From Pseudomonas sp. PH1b (GTDB lineage Bacteria; Pseudomonadota; Gammaproteobacteria; Pseudomonadales; Pseudomonadaceae): a stretch of 64,000 bases of DNA. Position numbers and translations under genes: made by a program. Under the pieces are notes generated by a model that was not told the DNA's origin, made no database searches, and saw only the letters and a program-made list of their open reading frames with translations. The DNA lies in assembly GCF_000633395.1 (NCBI RefSeq), contig NZ_AYMU01000005.1:372001-436000 (forward strand). The letters run 5' to 3'. Of this stretch, positions 52,753 through 60,790 are shown one piece after another (within the stretch, counting starts at the first letter, position 1; each line of letters opens with the position of its first letter).

Positions 52753-53577
52753 TCAGTTCAGGCCCAGCTTGCCGCGCAGGGTGGAGAGGTCTTCGGCCAG
52801 GGTGTTGACCGGGCCCACCAGGGCCTTGCGGTCGGCTTCCTTGACCTTGTCATAGGTCATGAAGCCGCCATCGGCGGTTTTGTACTTGGCGAGGATCTTG
52901 TTCACCGTGGCGAAGTTCTTGTCGACCTTGGCGACAAAGGCCTTGTCCTGCTTCTCGATCTGCGGACGGAACAGGTCGACGATTTTCTTCGCGCCGTCGA
53001 TGTTGCCCTGGAAGTCGTAGAGGTCGGTGTGGCTGTAGCGGTCTTCCTCGCCGGAGATCTTGGTCGCGGCCACTTCTTCCAGCAGCGCGGCGGCGCCGCC
53101 GACGACTTTTTCCGGTGGGAAGGTCAGGCCGGCAACGCGGGTCTGCAGGTCCTTGACGTCCTTGTTCAGGCCGTCGGCCAGCTCGCCCAGGCCTTCGGTG
53201 CTGTTTTCCGAGAACAGCGAGTATTCCAGGCGGTGGAAGCCGGTGAAGTCCTCGGCCTTGACGCCTTTTTCATGGTCGTCGACCCGGGAATCGATGGACG
53301 CGTCGAGGTCACTGAACAGCTCGGCAATCGGTTCGATCGACTCGTAGTAGACCCGGGTCGGCGCGTAGAGCTTCTTGGCGGCGGCCAGGTCGCCTTGCTT
53401 CACCGCGTCGGTGAATTGCTGGGTGTGGCTGGCCAACTCGTCGAGCTGTTCGGTGACGTAGATCTTGTAGTCGGAAATCGGCCCCACCAGCTCCAGGGGC
53501 GCGGTGGCGGCGAACGCCGAAAGCGGCGCGTGGAGCAAGCCAAGGGTCAGCAACACAGCGAGAGGCGACTTTTTCAT
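52753..53577 (-). CDS. efeM: EfeM imelysin-family protein of the Efe iron-uptake system
   Basis: Periplasmic M75/imelysin-domain protein, 274 residues from ATG 53577. A Sec signal peptide (MKKSPLAVLLTLGLLHAPLSAFA) precedes a single imelysin domain with the HxxE signature FTGFHRLEYSLF, GEEDRYSHTDLYDFQGNIDG and the opening GPISDYKIYVTEQLDEL. Unlike EfeO there is no cupredoxin domain, which is how EfeM is defined. It is the last gene of the efeU-efeO-efeB-efeM operon, 35 bp after efeB. It is expected to bind ferric or ferrous iron. Confidence 0.9.
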   Translation of the reverse strand: MKKSPLAVLLTLGLLHAPLSAFAATAPLELVGPISDYKIYVTEQLDELASHTQQFTDAVKQGDLAAAKKLYAPTRVYYESIEPIAELFSDLDASIDSRVDDHEKGVKAEDFTGFHRLEYSLFSENSTEGLGELADGLNKDVKDLQTRVAGLTFPPEKVVGGAAALLEEVAATKISGEEDRYSHTDLYDFQGNIDGAKKIVDLFRPQIEKQDKAFVAKVDKNFATVNKILAKYKTADGGFMTYDKVKEADRKALVGPVNTLAEDLSTLRGKLGLN

Positions 53578-53612
53578 GGGACTTTTCCGTGGGGGTTGTT
53601 GTGTCTTTGGTG

Positions 53613-54923
53613 TTAGGCGGTGGTTGTGGGGCGGGTCGCATCGAGCAGCGAGCGACCGATGAAGTCCTGCTCGCCATTGACCCCCGGCAGGGTGAAGAAG
53701 TAGCCGCCGCCAGTGGGCTTGAGGTACTCCTCCAGGGGTTCGCCGTTGAGGCGGGTCTGTACCGCGATAAAGCCTTTTTCCAGGTCCGCCTGGTAGCAGA
53801 TGAACAGCAGGCCCATGTCCAGCTGGCCGTTCTTGTTGACCCCGTTGGAGTAGTTGAACGGCCGGCGCAGGATCAGGTTCTGCTGGGTCTGCGCAGTGCG
53901 CGGGTTGGCCAGGCGAATGTGCGCGTCGAGCTTGGTGACCTTGCCGTGAGGGTCCCGGGCGTAGTCGGGCACCTGGCTTTCCTGGCGGCCGTCCATGGGG
54001 GCGCCGCTGGCCTTGATTCGGCCAATGATGCTTTCCTGCTCCTGCAGCGGGGTACGGTCCCAGCGCTCGACGAAGTTGCGAATGATGCGCACCGCCTGGT
54101 AGCTGCCATGGGCCGCCCAGGCCGGCTCGTCGCTGCCGGGCTGGACCCAGACGATCTGCTGCATGGCTTTCTGGTCGTTGGAGTCGGGGTTGGCCGAACC
54201 GTCGCGAAAGCCCAGGAAGTTGCGTGCGCTCTGCGCCGGTTCGCCGGATTTGGCCGGGGCCTGGGGCGGCACGCTGCCTTCCTGTTTCCAGCGCACCAGC
54301 AGCAGGTCCGGCAGGTTCTTGACGATGTCGCGCAGGGCATGGATGTTGGTGTCGGCGGTGTTGGAGCAGAACTGCAGGCTCAGGTCACCGTGGCAGCAGG
54401 CCGGTTCCAGGGCATCGTTGGGAAAGCCCACCATGCGCACCAGGCGCTTGGGCTTGGCGGCTTCCAGGCCGAAGCGCTCGTCGAACAGCGACTCGCCCAC
54501 CGAGACGGTGATGGTCAGGTTGTCCGGGGTCACCACCGGGCCGAGGATCCCGGAATCCAGGGGCGGCAGTTTCGGGTCGACCTGGGCCACCGGGCCACCG
54601 TGCATGAGAAAGGCAATGCGCTCGTTGAGGGTTTTGAACAGCCGCTCCAGGTCATCGCGATCACTGGCCAGCACATCGAAGGACACCAGCATGCCGGAGG
54701 CGGGGCGCGGGGTGACGATGCCGCTCTGGTGCTGGCCGTGGAACGCGTGGCGGTCCTGGGTCTTGTCGCTGCTGGGGGCTTCGGTGACCTGGGCGGCAGG
54801 GGCGGCCATGGCCGGGCAGCTCAGGCTGCTGCCGGCCAGGGCCACGCCGGCGGCGCCCATGCCCAGGAGCACACGCCGGCGCTGGGCGGAAAAGGACGGG
54901 TTGGACGGATCTGAATCGTTCAT
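53613..54923 (-). CDS. efeB: Deferrochelatase/peroxidase EfeB (DyP type, Tat-exported)
   Basis: Periplasmic haem peroxidase of the EfeUOB system that oxidises Fe(II) and may strip iron from haem. It has 436 residues from ATG 54923. A twin-arginine signal ([18 protein letters not shown]) exports the folded haem protein. The DyP catalytic set is present: distal D241 in the GFRDGSAN motif, proximal H335 in [11 protein letters not shown] and R353 in LILRRPFNY. The segment [20 protein letters not shown] is also conserved. It lies 16 bp after efeO. A longer frame that runs upstream through efeO is out of register and is not used. Confidence 0.95.
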   Translation of the reverse strand: MNDSDPSNPSFSAQRRRVLLGMGAAGVALAGSSLSCPAMAAPAAQVTEAPSSDKTQDRHAFHGQHQSGIVTPRPASGMLVSFDVLASDRDDLERLFKTLNERIAFLMHGGPVAQVDPKLPPLDSGILGPVVTPDNLTITVSVGESLFDERFGLEAAKPKRLVRMVGFPNDALEPACCHGDLSLQFCSNTADTNIHALRDIVKNLPDLLLVRWKQEGSVPPQAPAKSGEPAQSARNFLGFRDGSANPDSNDQKAMQQIVWVQPGSDEPAWAAHGSYQAVRIIRNFVERWDRTPLQEQESIIGRIKASGAPMDGRQESQVPDYARDPHGKVTKLDAHIRLANPRTAQTQQNLILRRPFNYSNGVNKNGQLDMGLLFICYQADLEKGFIAVQTRLNGEPLEEYLKPTGGGYFFTLPGVNGEQDFIGRSLLDATRPTTTA

Positions 54924-54939
54924 TGAAGGCTCGTTCTGG

Positions 54940-56139
54940 TTACAGGCCGGAAAGGCCGAGTGCGGGATCGATACCGTCGAGGGCGTCGGCCAGGGCCTTG
55001 GCCTTGTCGGCGATCTCTTTGCGTTGTGCGGCGCTGACCTGGTCGTAGTCCACATAGCCGAAGCCGTCGCGCAGGCTGTCGAGGCGGGCGCCCAGGGCAC
55101 TGGTGGCACTGTCCACCTGGGGCAGTACCGACGGCGCGGATTTGGCCAGCAGCGGCCGCAGCAGGTCGATGACCTTGCGGGTGGTTTCCAGGTTCGCGGC
55201 AAAGCCGTTGAGGTCGCTGTGGCTGTAGCGTTCCTCTTCACCGCTGCTGGCCCGCAGGTCGGCCAGGCTGCGGATGTTGCGCGCCACCACGCTGACCAGT
55301 TGCTCTGGGGGCAGGGTCTGGGCCAGCAGTTGCTCCTTGAGGCTGGCAACGTCGCTGGACAGGCGTCGGGCAACGGTGTCCAGGCCGGCCAGGTCGCGCT
55401 TCTGGAACAGGCCGTATTCCAGGCGGTGGAAGCCGCTGAACCCCGGATCCTGCTCGCGCTGCTCGAAGTAGTCGGCGCGAGCATTGATGGCGTTGTCCAG
55501 TTCGGCCTGGCGCTGGGCGGCTGGCGCCAGGCGCTGGTAGGCGGCGCGGGCCGGCAGGTACAGGGCCTGGGCCTGTTTCAGGTCGCCGGCGTCGATGGCC
55601 TGCTGCAAGGCGCTCACCGCCTTGATCAGGGCGCTGCCCTGGGTGCTCAGGTAGACCCTGAACTCCGACAGCGGGCCGATGAAGGCCACCATCGACGGCC
55701 GGGCCTTGGCCTGGGCATCGGACTCGGCGGTGGGGGTCACGTGCAAGGTGCCGCGGGGGTTGCTCAGCAGCCCGCAGGTGATGGCGTAGTCCCCGGGCAG
55801 CAGGTTGGCGTTGATCACCTGGCTCAGGCCGGGGGCGATGTTTTCCCGCTCTTCGACCACCAGCACGCCGTCGAGGATTTCCCACTCCACTGCGCGTTCC
55901 GACCGGTTGACGATGCGAAAGCTGGCACGCCCGGCCGGGACTGTCAGGGCATTGGGTTCGCAGCTGTGGGGATGGATGGTCACGGTGATTTCGCCCTGAT
56001 GGGCCTGGCGCTTGCTGGCGGCCAGTTGCGAGGCGTAGTAGAACAGCCCGCCGGCGGCGATCATCACGATCACCGAGCCGGCAACCGCCCAGCGCAGTGC
56101 GCGGGGAGGTGAGGCCTGGGGGGAGGCTTGCTGGGTCAT
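54940..56139 (-). CDS. efeO: EfeO, cupredoxin-imelysin component of the Efe iron-uptake system
   Basis: Periplasmic iron-binding protein, 399 residues. An N-terminal membrane anchor ([20 protein letters not shown], residues 17-36) leads to a cupredoxin domain with C60, E85 and C122. Their spacing (25 and 62 residues) equals that of the copper site of E. coli EfeO. The imelysin domain (about 145-395) has the HxxE motif in [12 protein letters not shown] and [19 protein letters not shown]. It lies between efeU (8 bp) and efeB in the operon. It oxidises and passes iron to the EfeU permease. Confidence 0.95.
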   Translation of the reverse strand: MTQQASPQASPPRALRWAVAGSVIVMIAAGGLFYYASQLAASKRQAHQGEITVTIHPHSCEPNALTVPAGRASFRIVNRSERAVEWEILDGVLVVEERENIAPGLSQVINANLLPGDYAITCGLLSNPRGTLHVTPTAESDAQAKARPSMVAFIGPLSEFRVYLSTQGSALIKAVSALQQAIDAGDLKQAQALYLPARAAYQRLAPAAQRQAELDNAINARADYFEQREQDPGFSGFHRLEYGLFQKRDLAGLDTVARRLSSDVASLKEQLLAQTLPPEQLVSVVARNIRSLADLRASSGEEERYSHSDLNGFAANLETTRKVIDLLRPLLAKSAPSVLPQVDSATSALGARLDSLRDGFGYVDYDQVSAAQRKEIADKAKALADALDGIDPALGLSGL

Positions 56140-56147
56140 GGGGAGCC

Positions 56148-56996
56148 TTACTGACTGGAAACGGAAGACGAGGGGCCGGGTGCTTGGGTCGGGGCGCCGC
56201 CGGGCAGGAAGAACAGCACCAGGGTCACGCCCAGGTACAACACATAGGCGCCGAGTGTGCTGATGGTGGGGGCGTCCTGGTAACCGAACATGCCGGCCAG
56301 CACCGAACCCAGCGGACCGTCCATGGGCAGGCTGGCGCTGAAATCGAAGAGCACGGTCTGCAGGTGGTTCCAGACCCCGGCTTCATGCAGGGCTTGCACT
56401 GAATTGGCGAGGATCCCGGCAGCCACCACCAGGATGAACAGCCCGGTCCAGCGAAAGAACGCACCGAGGTTCAGGCGCATGCTGCCGGTGTAGATCAGGA
56501 AGCCGACGATGATCGCGCAGATCAGCCCCAGCAGGGCGCCGATGGGCGCGCCCGGGCCTTCGCTCTGCTGGAACACCGCCAGCAGGAAGAACACGGTTTC
56601 TAGGCCTTCCCGGGCGACGGCGAAGAACACCATGGCGATCAGCGCGATGACCTGGTGCCGAGACCCGGCCAGGGCGTGATCCAGGGATGCCTGTAGGGAA
56701 TGCTTGATGGAGCGCGCCACCTTGCGCATCCAGAACACCATGGAGCTGAGGATGCCGACGGCCACCAGGCCGACGATGCCTTCGAAGAGTTCCTGTTGCT
56801 TCTGCGGGAACTCGGCGCTCATCAGCTCCAGACCGCCGCCCACCAGCAGGGCCAGGGCCGCCGCGAGAAACACCCCGATCCACACCGCGGGCATCCACTG
56901 GCCACGGCCAGTCTGCTTCAGGTAGCTGGCGATGATGCCAACGATGAGCGCGGCTTCAATCCCTTCGCGCAACATGATCAGAAATGGAACGAGCAT
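56148..56996 (-). CDS. efeU: EfeU ferrous/ferric iron permease (FTR1 family)
   Basis: Inner-membrane iron permease, 282 residues from ATG 56996, with seven predicted helices. Both FTR1 iron-binding motifs are intact: R10-E-G-I-E14 in IMLREGIEAALI and R129-E-G-L-E133 in AVAREGLETVFF. It is the first gene of efeU-efeO-efeB-efeM. A Fur-box-like sequence lies 42 bp upstream, so the operon should be repressed by iron. No frameshift, unlike the cryptic copy of E. coli K-12. Confidence 0.96.
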   Translation of the reverse strand: MLVPFLIMLREGIEAALIVGIIASYLKQTGRGQWMPAVWIGVFLAAALALLVGGGLELMSAEFPQKQQELFEGIVGLVAVGILSSMVFWMRKVARSIKHSLQASLDHALAGSRHQVIALIAMVFFAVAREGLETVFFLLAVFQQSEGPGAPIGALLGLICAIIVGFLIYTGSMRLNLGAFFRWTGLFILVVAAGILANSVQALHEAGVWNHLQTVLFDFSASLPMDGPLGSVLAGMFGYQDAPTISTLGAYVLYLGVTLVLFFLPGGAPTQAPGPSSSVSSQ

Positions 56997-57037
56997 TCAT
57001 CACCAACGGGTAGCAAGGGGCGGAAAACAATTTGTAA

Positions 57038-57056
57038 CATAATGATACTCATTGCT
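57038..57056 (-). promoter_or_regulatory. Fur box upstream of efeU
   Basis: ATAATGATA-C-TCATT within an A/T-rich island matches 14 of 19 positions of the Fur consensus GATAATGATAATCATTATC. It lies 42 bp before the efeU start, over the expected promoter. Confidence 0.78.
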
Positions 57057-57172
57057 AAATGAAGATTATTGACAGCTGCTGAACGGAAGCTGAACGGGTC
57101 TCATTTACCAAGCCTAGACCGGTTTGTTGGTTGTGGGGGGGGATTGTCCCGGGTGCTGGGCGTGGGGCCGCC

Positions 57173-57681
57173 TTCGCTGGCAAGCCAGCTCCTACAGCTG
57201 GCGCGATATCGGCGGTGTTCTTGTAGGAGCCGGCTTGCCGGCGAAGAGGTCCTTGAGGTTTGCACCGGGCATGAGGCCGCCTTCGCTGGCAAGCCAGCTC
57301 CTACAGCTGGCGCGATATCGGCGGTGTTCTTGTAGGAGCCGGCTTGCCGGCGAAGAGGCCCTTGAGGTGTGCGCGGGGCGTGAGGCCGCCTTCGCTGGCA
57401 AGCCAGCTCCTACAGCTGGCGCGATATTGGCGGTGTTCTTGTAGGAGCCGGCTTGCCGGCGAAGAGGCCCTTGAGGTTTGTGCCGGGCATTAGGCCGCCT
57501 TCGCTGGCAAGCCAGCTCCTACAGCTGGCGCGATATTGGCGGTGCTCTTGTAGGAGCCGGCTTGCCGGCGAAGAGGCCCTTGAGGTTTGCACCGGGCGTG
57601 GGGCCGCCTTCGCTGGCAAGCCAGCTCCTACAGCTGGCGCGATATCGGCGGTGTTCTTGTAGGAGCCGGCTTGCCGGCGAA
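57173..57681. repeat. REPIN array F: four 82-bp units, period exactly 109 bp, half units at both ends
   Basis: Complete units start at 57223, 57332, 57441 and 57550. The array opens with an orphan right half (57173-57195) and closes with an orphan left half (57659-57681). Loop sequence is of the type CTTGAGGTTTGCnCCGGGCnTGAGGCCG, with spacer AGCTGGCGCGATATnGGCGGTG. It lies between the efe promoter region and the stop of the AraC gene. Confidence 0.95.
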
Positions 57682-57714
57682 GAGGCCCTTGAGCCCTGCG
57701 CCGAGCATGGGGGC

Positions 57715-58620
57715 TCAGCCAAGGTTCTGTTCGGTCAGCCGTTGCACCGCCAGGCGGCGGTAGTGGGAGGGGGTCATGCCCTTGAGCTGCTGGAAGCGCC
57801 GGTTGAAGTTGGAAATGTTGTTGAAGCCCGACTCGAAGCACACGTCGGTGACCGGTTTGTTGCCATCGGCCAGCAGTTCGCAGGACTTGCTGATCCGTAG
57901 GCGATTGACGAACTCGATGAAGCAGCGTCCGGTGGCTTGCTTGAACACCCGGGAGAAATAACTGGGCTTCATGCCCAGGTAGTCGGCGACTTCTTCCAGG
58001 GGCAGTTCCCGGGCGTAGTGGGCAAAGATGTAGTCCACCGCTCGGTTGGTGCGGTCGATGCTGTGCTCATCCGCCAGTTGCATGCGGGTGGTGCCGGACA
58101 GCAACTGGTAGTCGTCGCAGGCGGCGAGCAGTTCCATGAGGATGAAGAAGTGCCCGAGGCGGGTGATGCCGCTGGAGTCGGCGATGCACTGCATCAGCGT
58201 CACGGCCTGGGCGATGGTGTGCGGGCAGCGGAATTCGATGCCGCACTGGGCCCGCTCCAGCAGCGGACCGAGGTTCTTCAGTTCGGCGAATACCTGGCTG
58301 GCGTTGTCGAACAACTCGTCGGTGAAGTTCACCAGCATGTCGCGCTTGCTCACCACTTCGTCCTCGGCCACCTGGCTGATCCAGTTGTGGGGCAGGTTGG
58401 GGCCGGTGAGAAACAGGGTCTGGGGATAGAAGTTGCCGATGTAGTCGCCAATGAACACCTTGCCGGAGCTGGCGACGATCAGGTGCAGTTCGTATTCCTT
58501 GTGAAAATGCCAGCGCACCAGCGGGCAGGGGAAACCGTGCTGGCGATAGATGATGGAGCGGCCGTTGTGGTCGTCCATCAGTTCATAGGAGGGGTCGGTG
58601 ATCTTGCCGGGTCGACTCAT
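57715..58620 (-). CDS. AraC-family transcriptional regulator (cupin sensor)
   Basis: A 301-residue regulator from ATG 58620 (MSRPGKITDPSYELMDD). The N-terminal cupin-like domain contains PLVRWHFHKEYELHLIV. The C-terminal double HTH (about residues 200-297) has ELPLEEVADYLGMKPSYFSRVFKQATGRCFIEFVNRLRISKSCELL, then PVTDVCFESGFNNISNFNRRFQQLKGMTPSHYR, the standard AraC pattern. Length and type resemble the mannitol-operon activator MtlR of P. fluorescens, but no polyol transport or dehydrogenase genes adjoin it, so I leave it unnamed. The stop lies 34 bp beyond REPIN array F. Confidence 0.92.
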   Translation of the reverse strand: MSRPGKITDPSYELMDDHNGRSIIYRQHGFPCPLVRWHFHKEYELHLIVASSGKVFIGDYIGNFYPQTLFLTGPNLPHNWISQVAEDEVVSKRDMLVNFTDELFDNASQVFAELKNLGPLLERAQCGIEFRCPHTIAQAVTLMQCIADSSGITRLGHFFILMELLAACDDYQLLSGTTRMQLADEHSIDRTNRAVDYIFAHYARELPLEEVADYLGMKPSYFSRVFKQATGRCFIEFVNRLRISKSCELLADGNKPVTDVCFESGFNNISNFNRRFQQLKGMTPSHYRRLAVQRLTEQNLG

Positions 58621-58799
58621 GGCGCGGGTCTGTTCTTGTTGTTGGCCGGGTTGATAATGCCTCGCCCCCGACGTGCGCACCAGCCTCGGTGGCCATGGCG
58701 GCACTGTGGCCGGCCGAGGTCGCAGCGGGCGTTGCCGTTGCGCAGCAACGCCGGGTCACGCCGCTGTGGTGGCGCTTGCCCCACGGCCGCAGTTGCCGA

Positions 58800-60101
58800 T
58801 CAGGGGCTGGCCGGGCGGTTCTTGGCTTCGATCCATTGCGCCATGTACTGGGTGCTCTTGTGGTGATGGTGACGCAGCATGGAGCCGGTGAAGTTGTCCC
58901 GGCGCAACTGCGCCAGGTGCTGGCGGCAGTGCTCCAGGCGCTGGATCAGCGCCGGGCCATGCACTTGCTGGCAATAACGTGCCGCCAACAAGGCCACTCC
59001 CCGGGCCTGGGCCTGCTGCCAGAGGGCCTGATCCTGGTACAGCGCCACCGCCGCCGCGGCCAGGGCGCTGGCCGATTCGGCCACGGCTCCCGGCCAGGGC
59101 AGGCCCGCTTCGAGCATCGATTCGCTGCCCATCGGCGTGGTCACGCTGGGGGTGCCGCACAGCATGGCGTCGAGCAGCTTGCCCTTGATTCCGGCGCCAA
59201 AACGCAGGGGCGCCAGGCAGATGCGCGCAGCGCTCATCACCTGCAACGCATCCTCGGCCCAGTTCATGATGTGAAAGCCCTGGGCCGGATTGTGCAGCGC
59301 CGCGGCCTTGGGCGGGGTGTAGGCGCCGTACAGGTGCAACTGTGCGCCTGGCAGTTGCTGGCGGATCAGGGGCCACACACGATTCTTCATCCAGAGCACG
59401 GCGTCCCAGTTTGGCGCATGGCGGAAGTTGCCGATGCTGAGGAAGTGGGCTCGCTGCTCGAAGGGCATGAAGTCCCCGGCCAATGGCTCCACCATCAATG
59501 GGCACCAGTGCAGCAGGGCCGCTGGCAGGCCGAACTGCTCGACCAGCAACTCGATTTCCACCTGGGAAACCATCAGGCTCAGGTCGCAGCGGTAGAGGGC
59601 GGCGATTTCGCGCTTGGCCAGGTCGGTTTCGGCCATGTGCCGGAACTCTTCGATCGCGGCCTTGGCGAACAAGGGGCTGAAGTCGTCCTCGTCGGTATCG
59701 CGCTTGAGGTGCTCCTTGAGCCGCTGGTGCCGGGCATGGCGCAGGCATTGCAGGTCCGAGGTTTCCAGGACCCGCAGGGCGCTCGGGCAGTGTTGTTCCA
59801 CGCGCCAGCCGAACTGTTCTTCCATCATGAACTGGTCGAACAGCACGATGTCCGGCGCCAGTTCGGCGACGAAACGGTCGAAACTCGCGTTGTTGAGCTC
59901 GATCGGGCACTCGCGGATGCCCAGGGCCTGGAGGTCCTCCTTGTGCTCGCCTTCATTGGCCGGGCTGCTGAAGGTCAGTTCCCAGCCCTGGTCGAGAAAG
60001 CACTGGAGGATCTGCATCATGTGCCCGCCGGCGGCGGAGGAGCGGGGTTCGGGCCAGACGTAACCAATGATCAGGACTTTGGTTGCGGCGGTGGGACTCA
60101 T
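58800..60101 (-). CDS. Glycosyltransferase, family-4-like
   Basis: A 433-residue cytosolic glycosyltransferase from ATG 60101 (MSPTAATKVLIIGYVWPEPRSS). The N-terminal Rossmann half has SSAAGGHMMQILQCFLDQG, the acceptor-binding glycine loop. The C-terminal half has FLSIGNFRHAPNWDAVLWM and the nucleotide-sugar site SAARICLAPLRFGAGIKGKLLDAMLCGTPSVTTPMGSESM (E-x7-E-type region). It probably transfers a sugar to a surface polysaccharide or protein. No other polysaccharide genes are near. A GGCGTTGC...GCAACGCC hairpin lies at 58728-58752 behind its stop. Confidence 0.9.
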   Translation of the reverse strand: MSPTAATKVLIIGYVWPEPRSSAAGGHMMQILQCFLDQGWELTFSSPANEGEHKEDLQALGIRECPIELNNASFDRFVAELAPDIVLFDQFMMEEQFGWRVEQHCPSALRVLETSDLQCLRHARHQRLKEHLKRDTDEDDFSPLFAKAAIEEFRHMAETDLAKREIAALYRCDLSLMVSQVEIELLVEQFGLPAALLHWCPLMVEPLAGDFMPFEQRAHFLSIGNFRHAPNWDAVLWMKNRVWPLIRQQLPGAQLHLYGAYTPPKAAALHNPAQGFHIMNWAEDALQVMSAARICLAPLRFGAGIKGKLLDAMLCGTPSVTTPMGSESMLEAGLPWPGAVAESASALAAAAVALYQDQALWQQAQARGVALLAARYCQQVHGPALIQRLEHCRQHLAQLRRDNFTGSMLRHHHHKSTQYMAQWIEAKNRPASP

Positions 60102-60176
60102 CAGCGGGCATTCCTGGCAGGCAAGGGCAAAAAAGGCCGCCATTAAACCACAGCGCAGGGCCGCCGACGGATGGGG

Positions 60177-60536
60177 TCAGCCGAGGATGGCGCGCACCTT
60201 GTCGCGCAACTGATCGATGGAGAACGGCTTGCCGATCACCGCCATGCCTGCGGGCACCTCGATCGACTCGGCGTAGCCACTGGCGAACAGCACCGGTAAC
60301 TGGGGACGCAACCGGCGGGCCTGCTCCGCCAGTTCGCGACCGTTGATGCCGGGCAGGCCGACATCGGTCATCAGCAGGTCGATGGGCTGCTCCAGGTCTT
60401 GCAGCAGGCCCAGCGCCGCCTCGCCGCCGTCGGCCTCGACAACGCTGAATTCGAGCTCTTCGAGCACATCGACAATCAGCATGCGCACGATGGCATCGTC
60501 TTCGACGACTAGGATGGTGGAAGCGCTGGCGGGCAT
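60177..60536 (-). CDS. Single-domain response regulator
   Basis: A 119-residue receiver-only protein from ATG 60536 (MPASASTILVVEDDAIVRML). Acidic pocket E12/D13/D14, phospho-acceptor D58 in LLMTDVGLPGINGRE and K103 in VIGKPFS are intact; no output domain follows. Such proteins act as phosphate sinks or relay parts with a hybrid kinase. The hybrid kinase gene is divergent from it, with starts 255 bp apart, so a functional pairing is plausible. It lies 75 bp downstream on the same side as the glycosyltransferase gene. Confidence 0.9.
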   Translation of the reverse strand: MPASASTILVVEDDAIVRMLIVDVLEELEFSVVEADGGEAALGLLQDLEQPIDLLMTDVGLPGINGRELAEQARRLRPQLPVLFASGYAESIEVPAGMAVIGKPFSIDQLRDKVRAILG

Positions 60537-60624
60537 AGGGACACTCTCAAGAAATGAATTCGGTGGGGCAGCGTAGCAATGGGCCCTGTGCATCAGTAAG
60601 TGGCGGCTTGTCACAAGTTCCCGA

Positions 60625-60652
60625 AGCTGTACAAAAAAACGCAGCTGTACAA
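60625..60652. promoter_or_regulatory. Direct repeat AGCTGTACAA in the response regulator / hybrid kinase gap
   Basis: AGCTGTACAA occurs at 60625-60634 and again at 60643-60652, 18 bp apart, around an A-run. Each copy contains the palindromic TGTACA. A CTTGT-C-ACAAG dyad lies just upstream at 60608-60618. The repeats sit between the divergent single-domain regulator and hybrid kinase genes and could bind a common activator. No known regulator is assigned. Confidence 0.35.
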
Positions 60653-60790
60653 GCGTTGCCAAGAATAACCGCTTCCCTTGTCCCGGGGCAGGTCAAATCG
60701 CAATGGTGGGGCCGACGCTTATAAAAAATAGCTGTCATGGCCGAATGTGGGGCAAACTTCGTTTTTTTAACTGGCAGCCAGGTCCGTCAA

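Noticed and set aside
54940..55484. N-terminal extension of the efeB frame through efeO
   Set aside because: The extension is out of register with efeO and low-complexity; the Tat signal and ATG at 54923 define the true start.
15990..57681. Regularly spaced repeats that could be scored as CRISPR arrays
   Set aside because: The 'spacers' inside each array are nearly identical, repeats are two-part hairpins with a REP signature, and no cas gene is present.
57715..58620. Naming the AraC regulator mtlR
   Set aside because: Size and domain type are compatible, but no mannitol transport or dehydrogenase genes are adjacent, and sequence alone does not let me confirm it.
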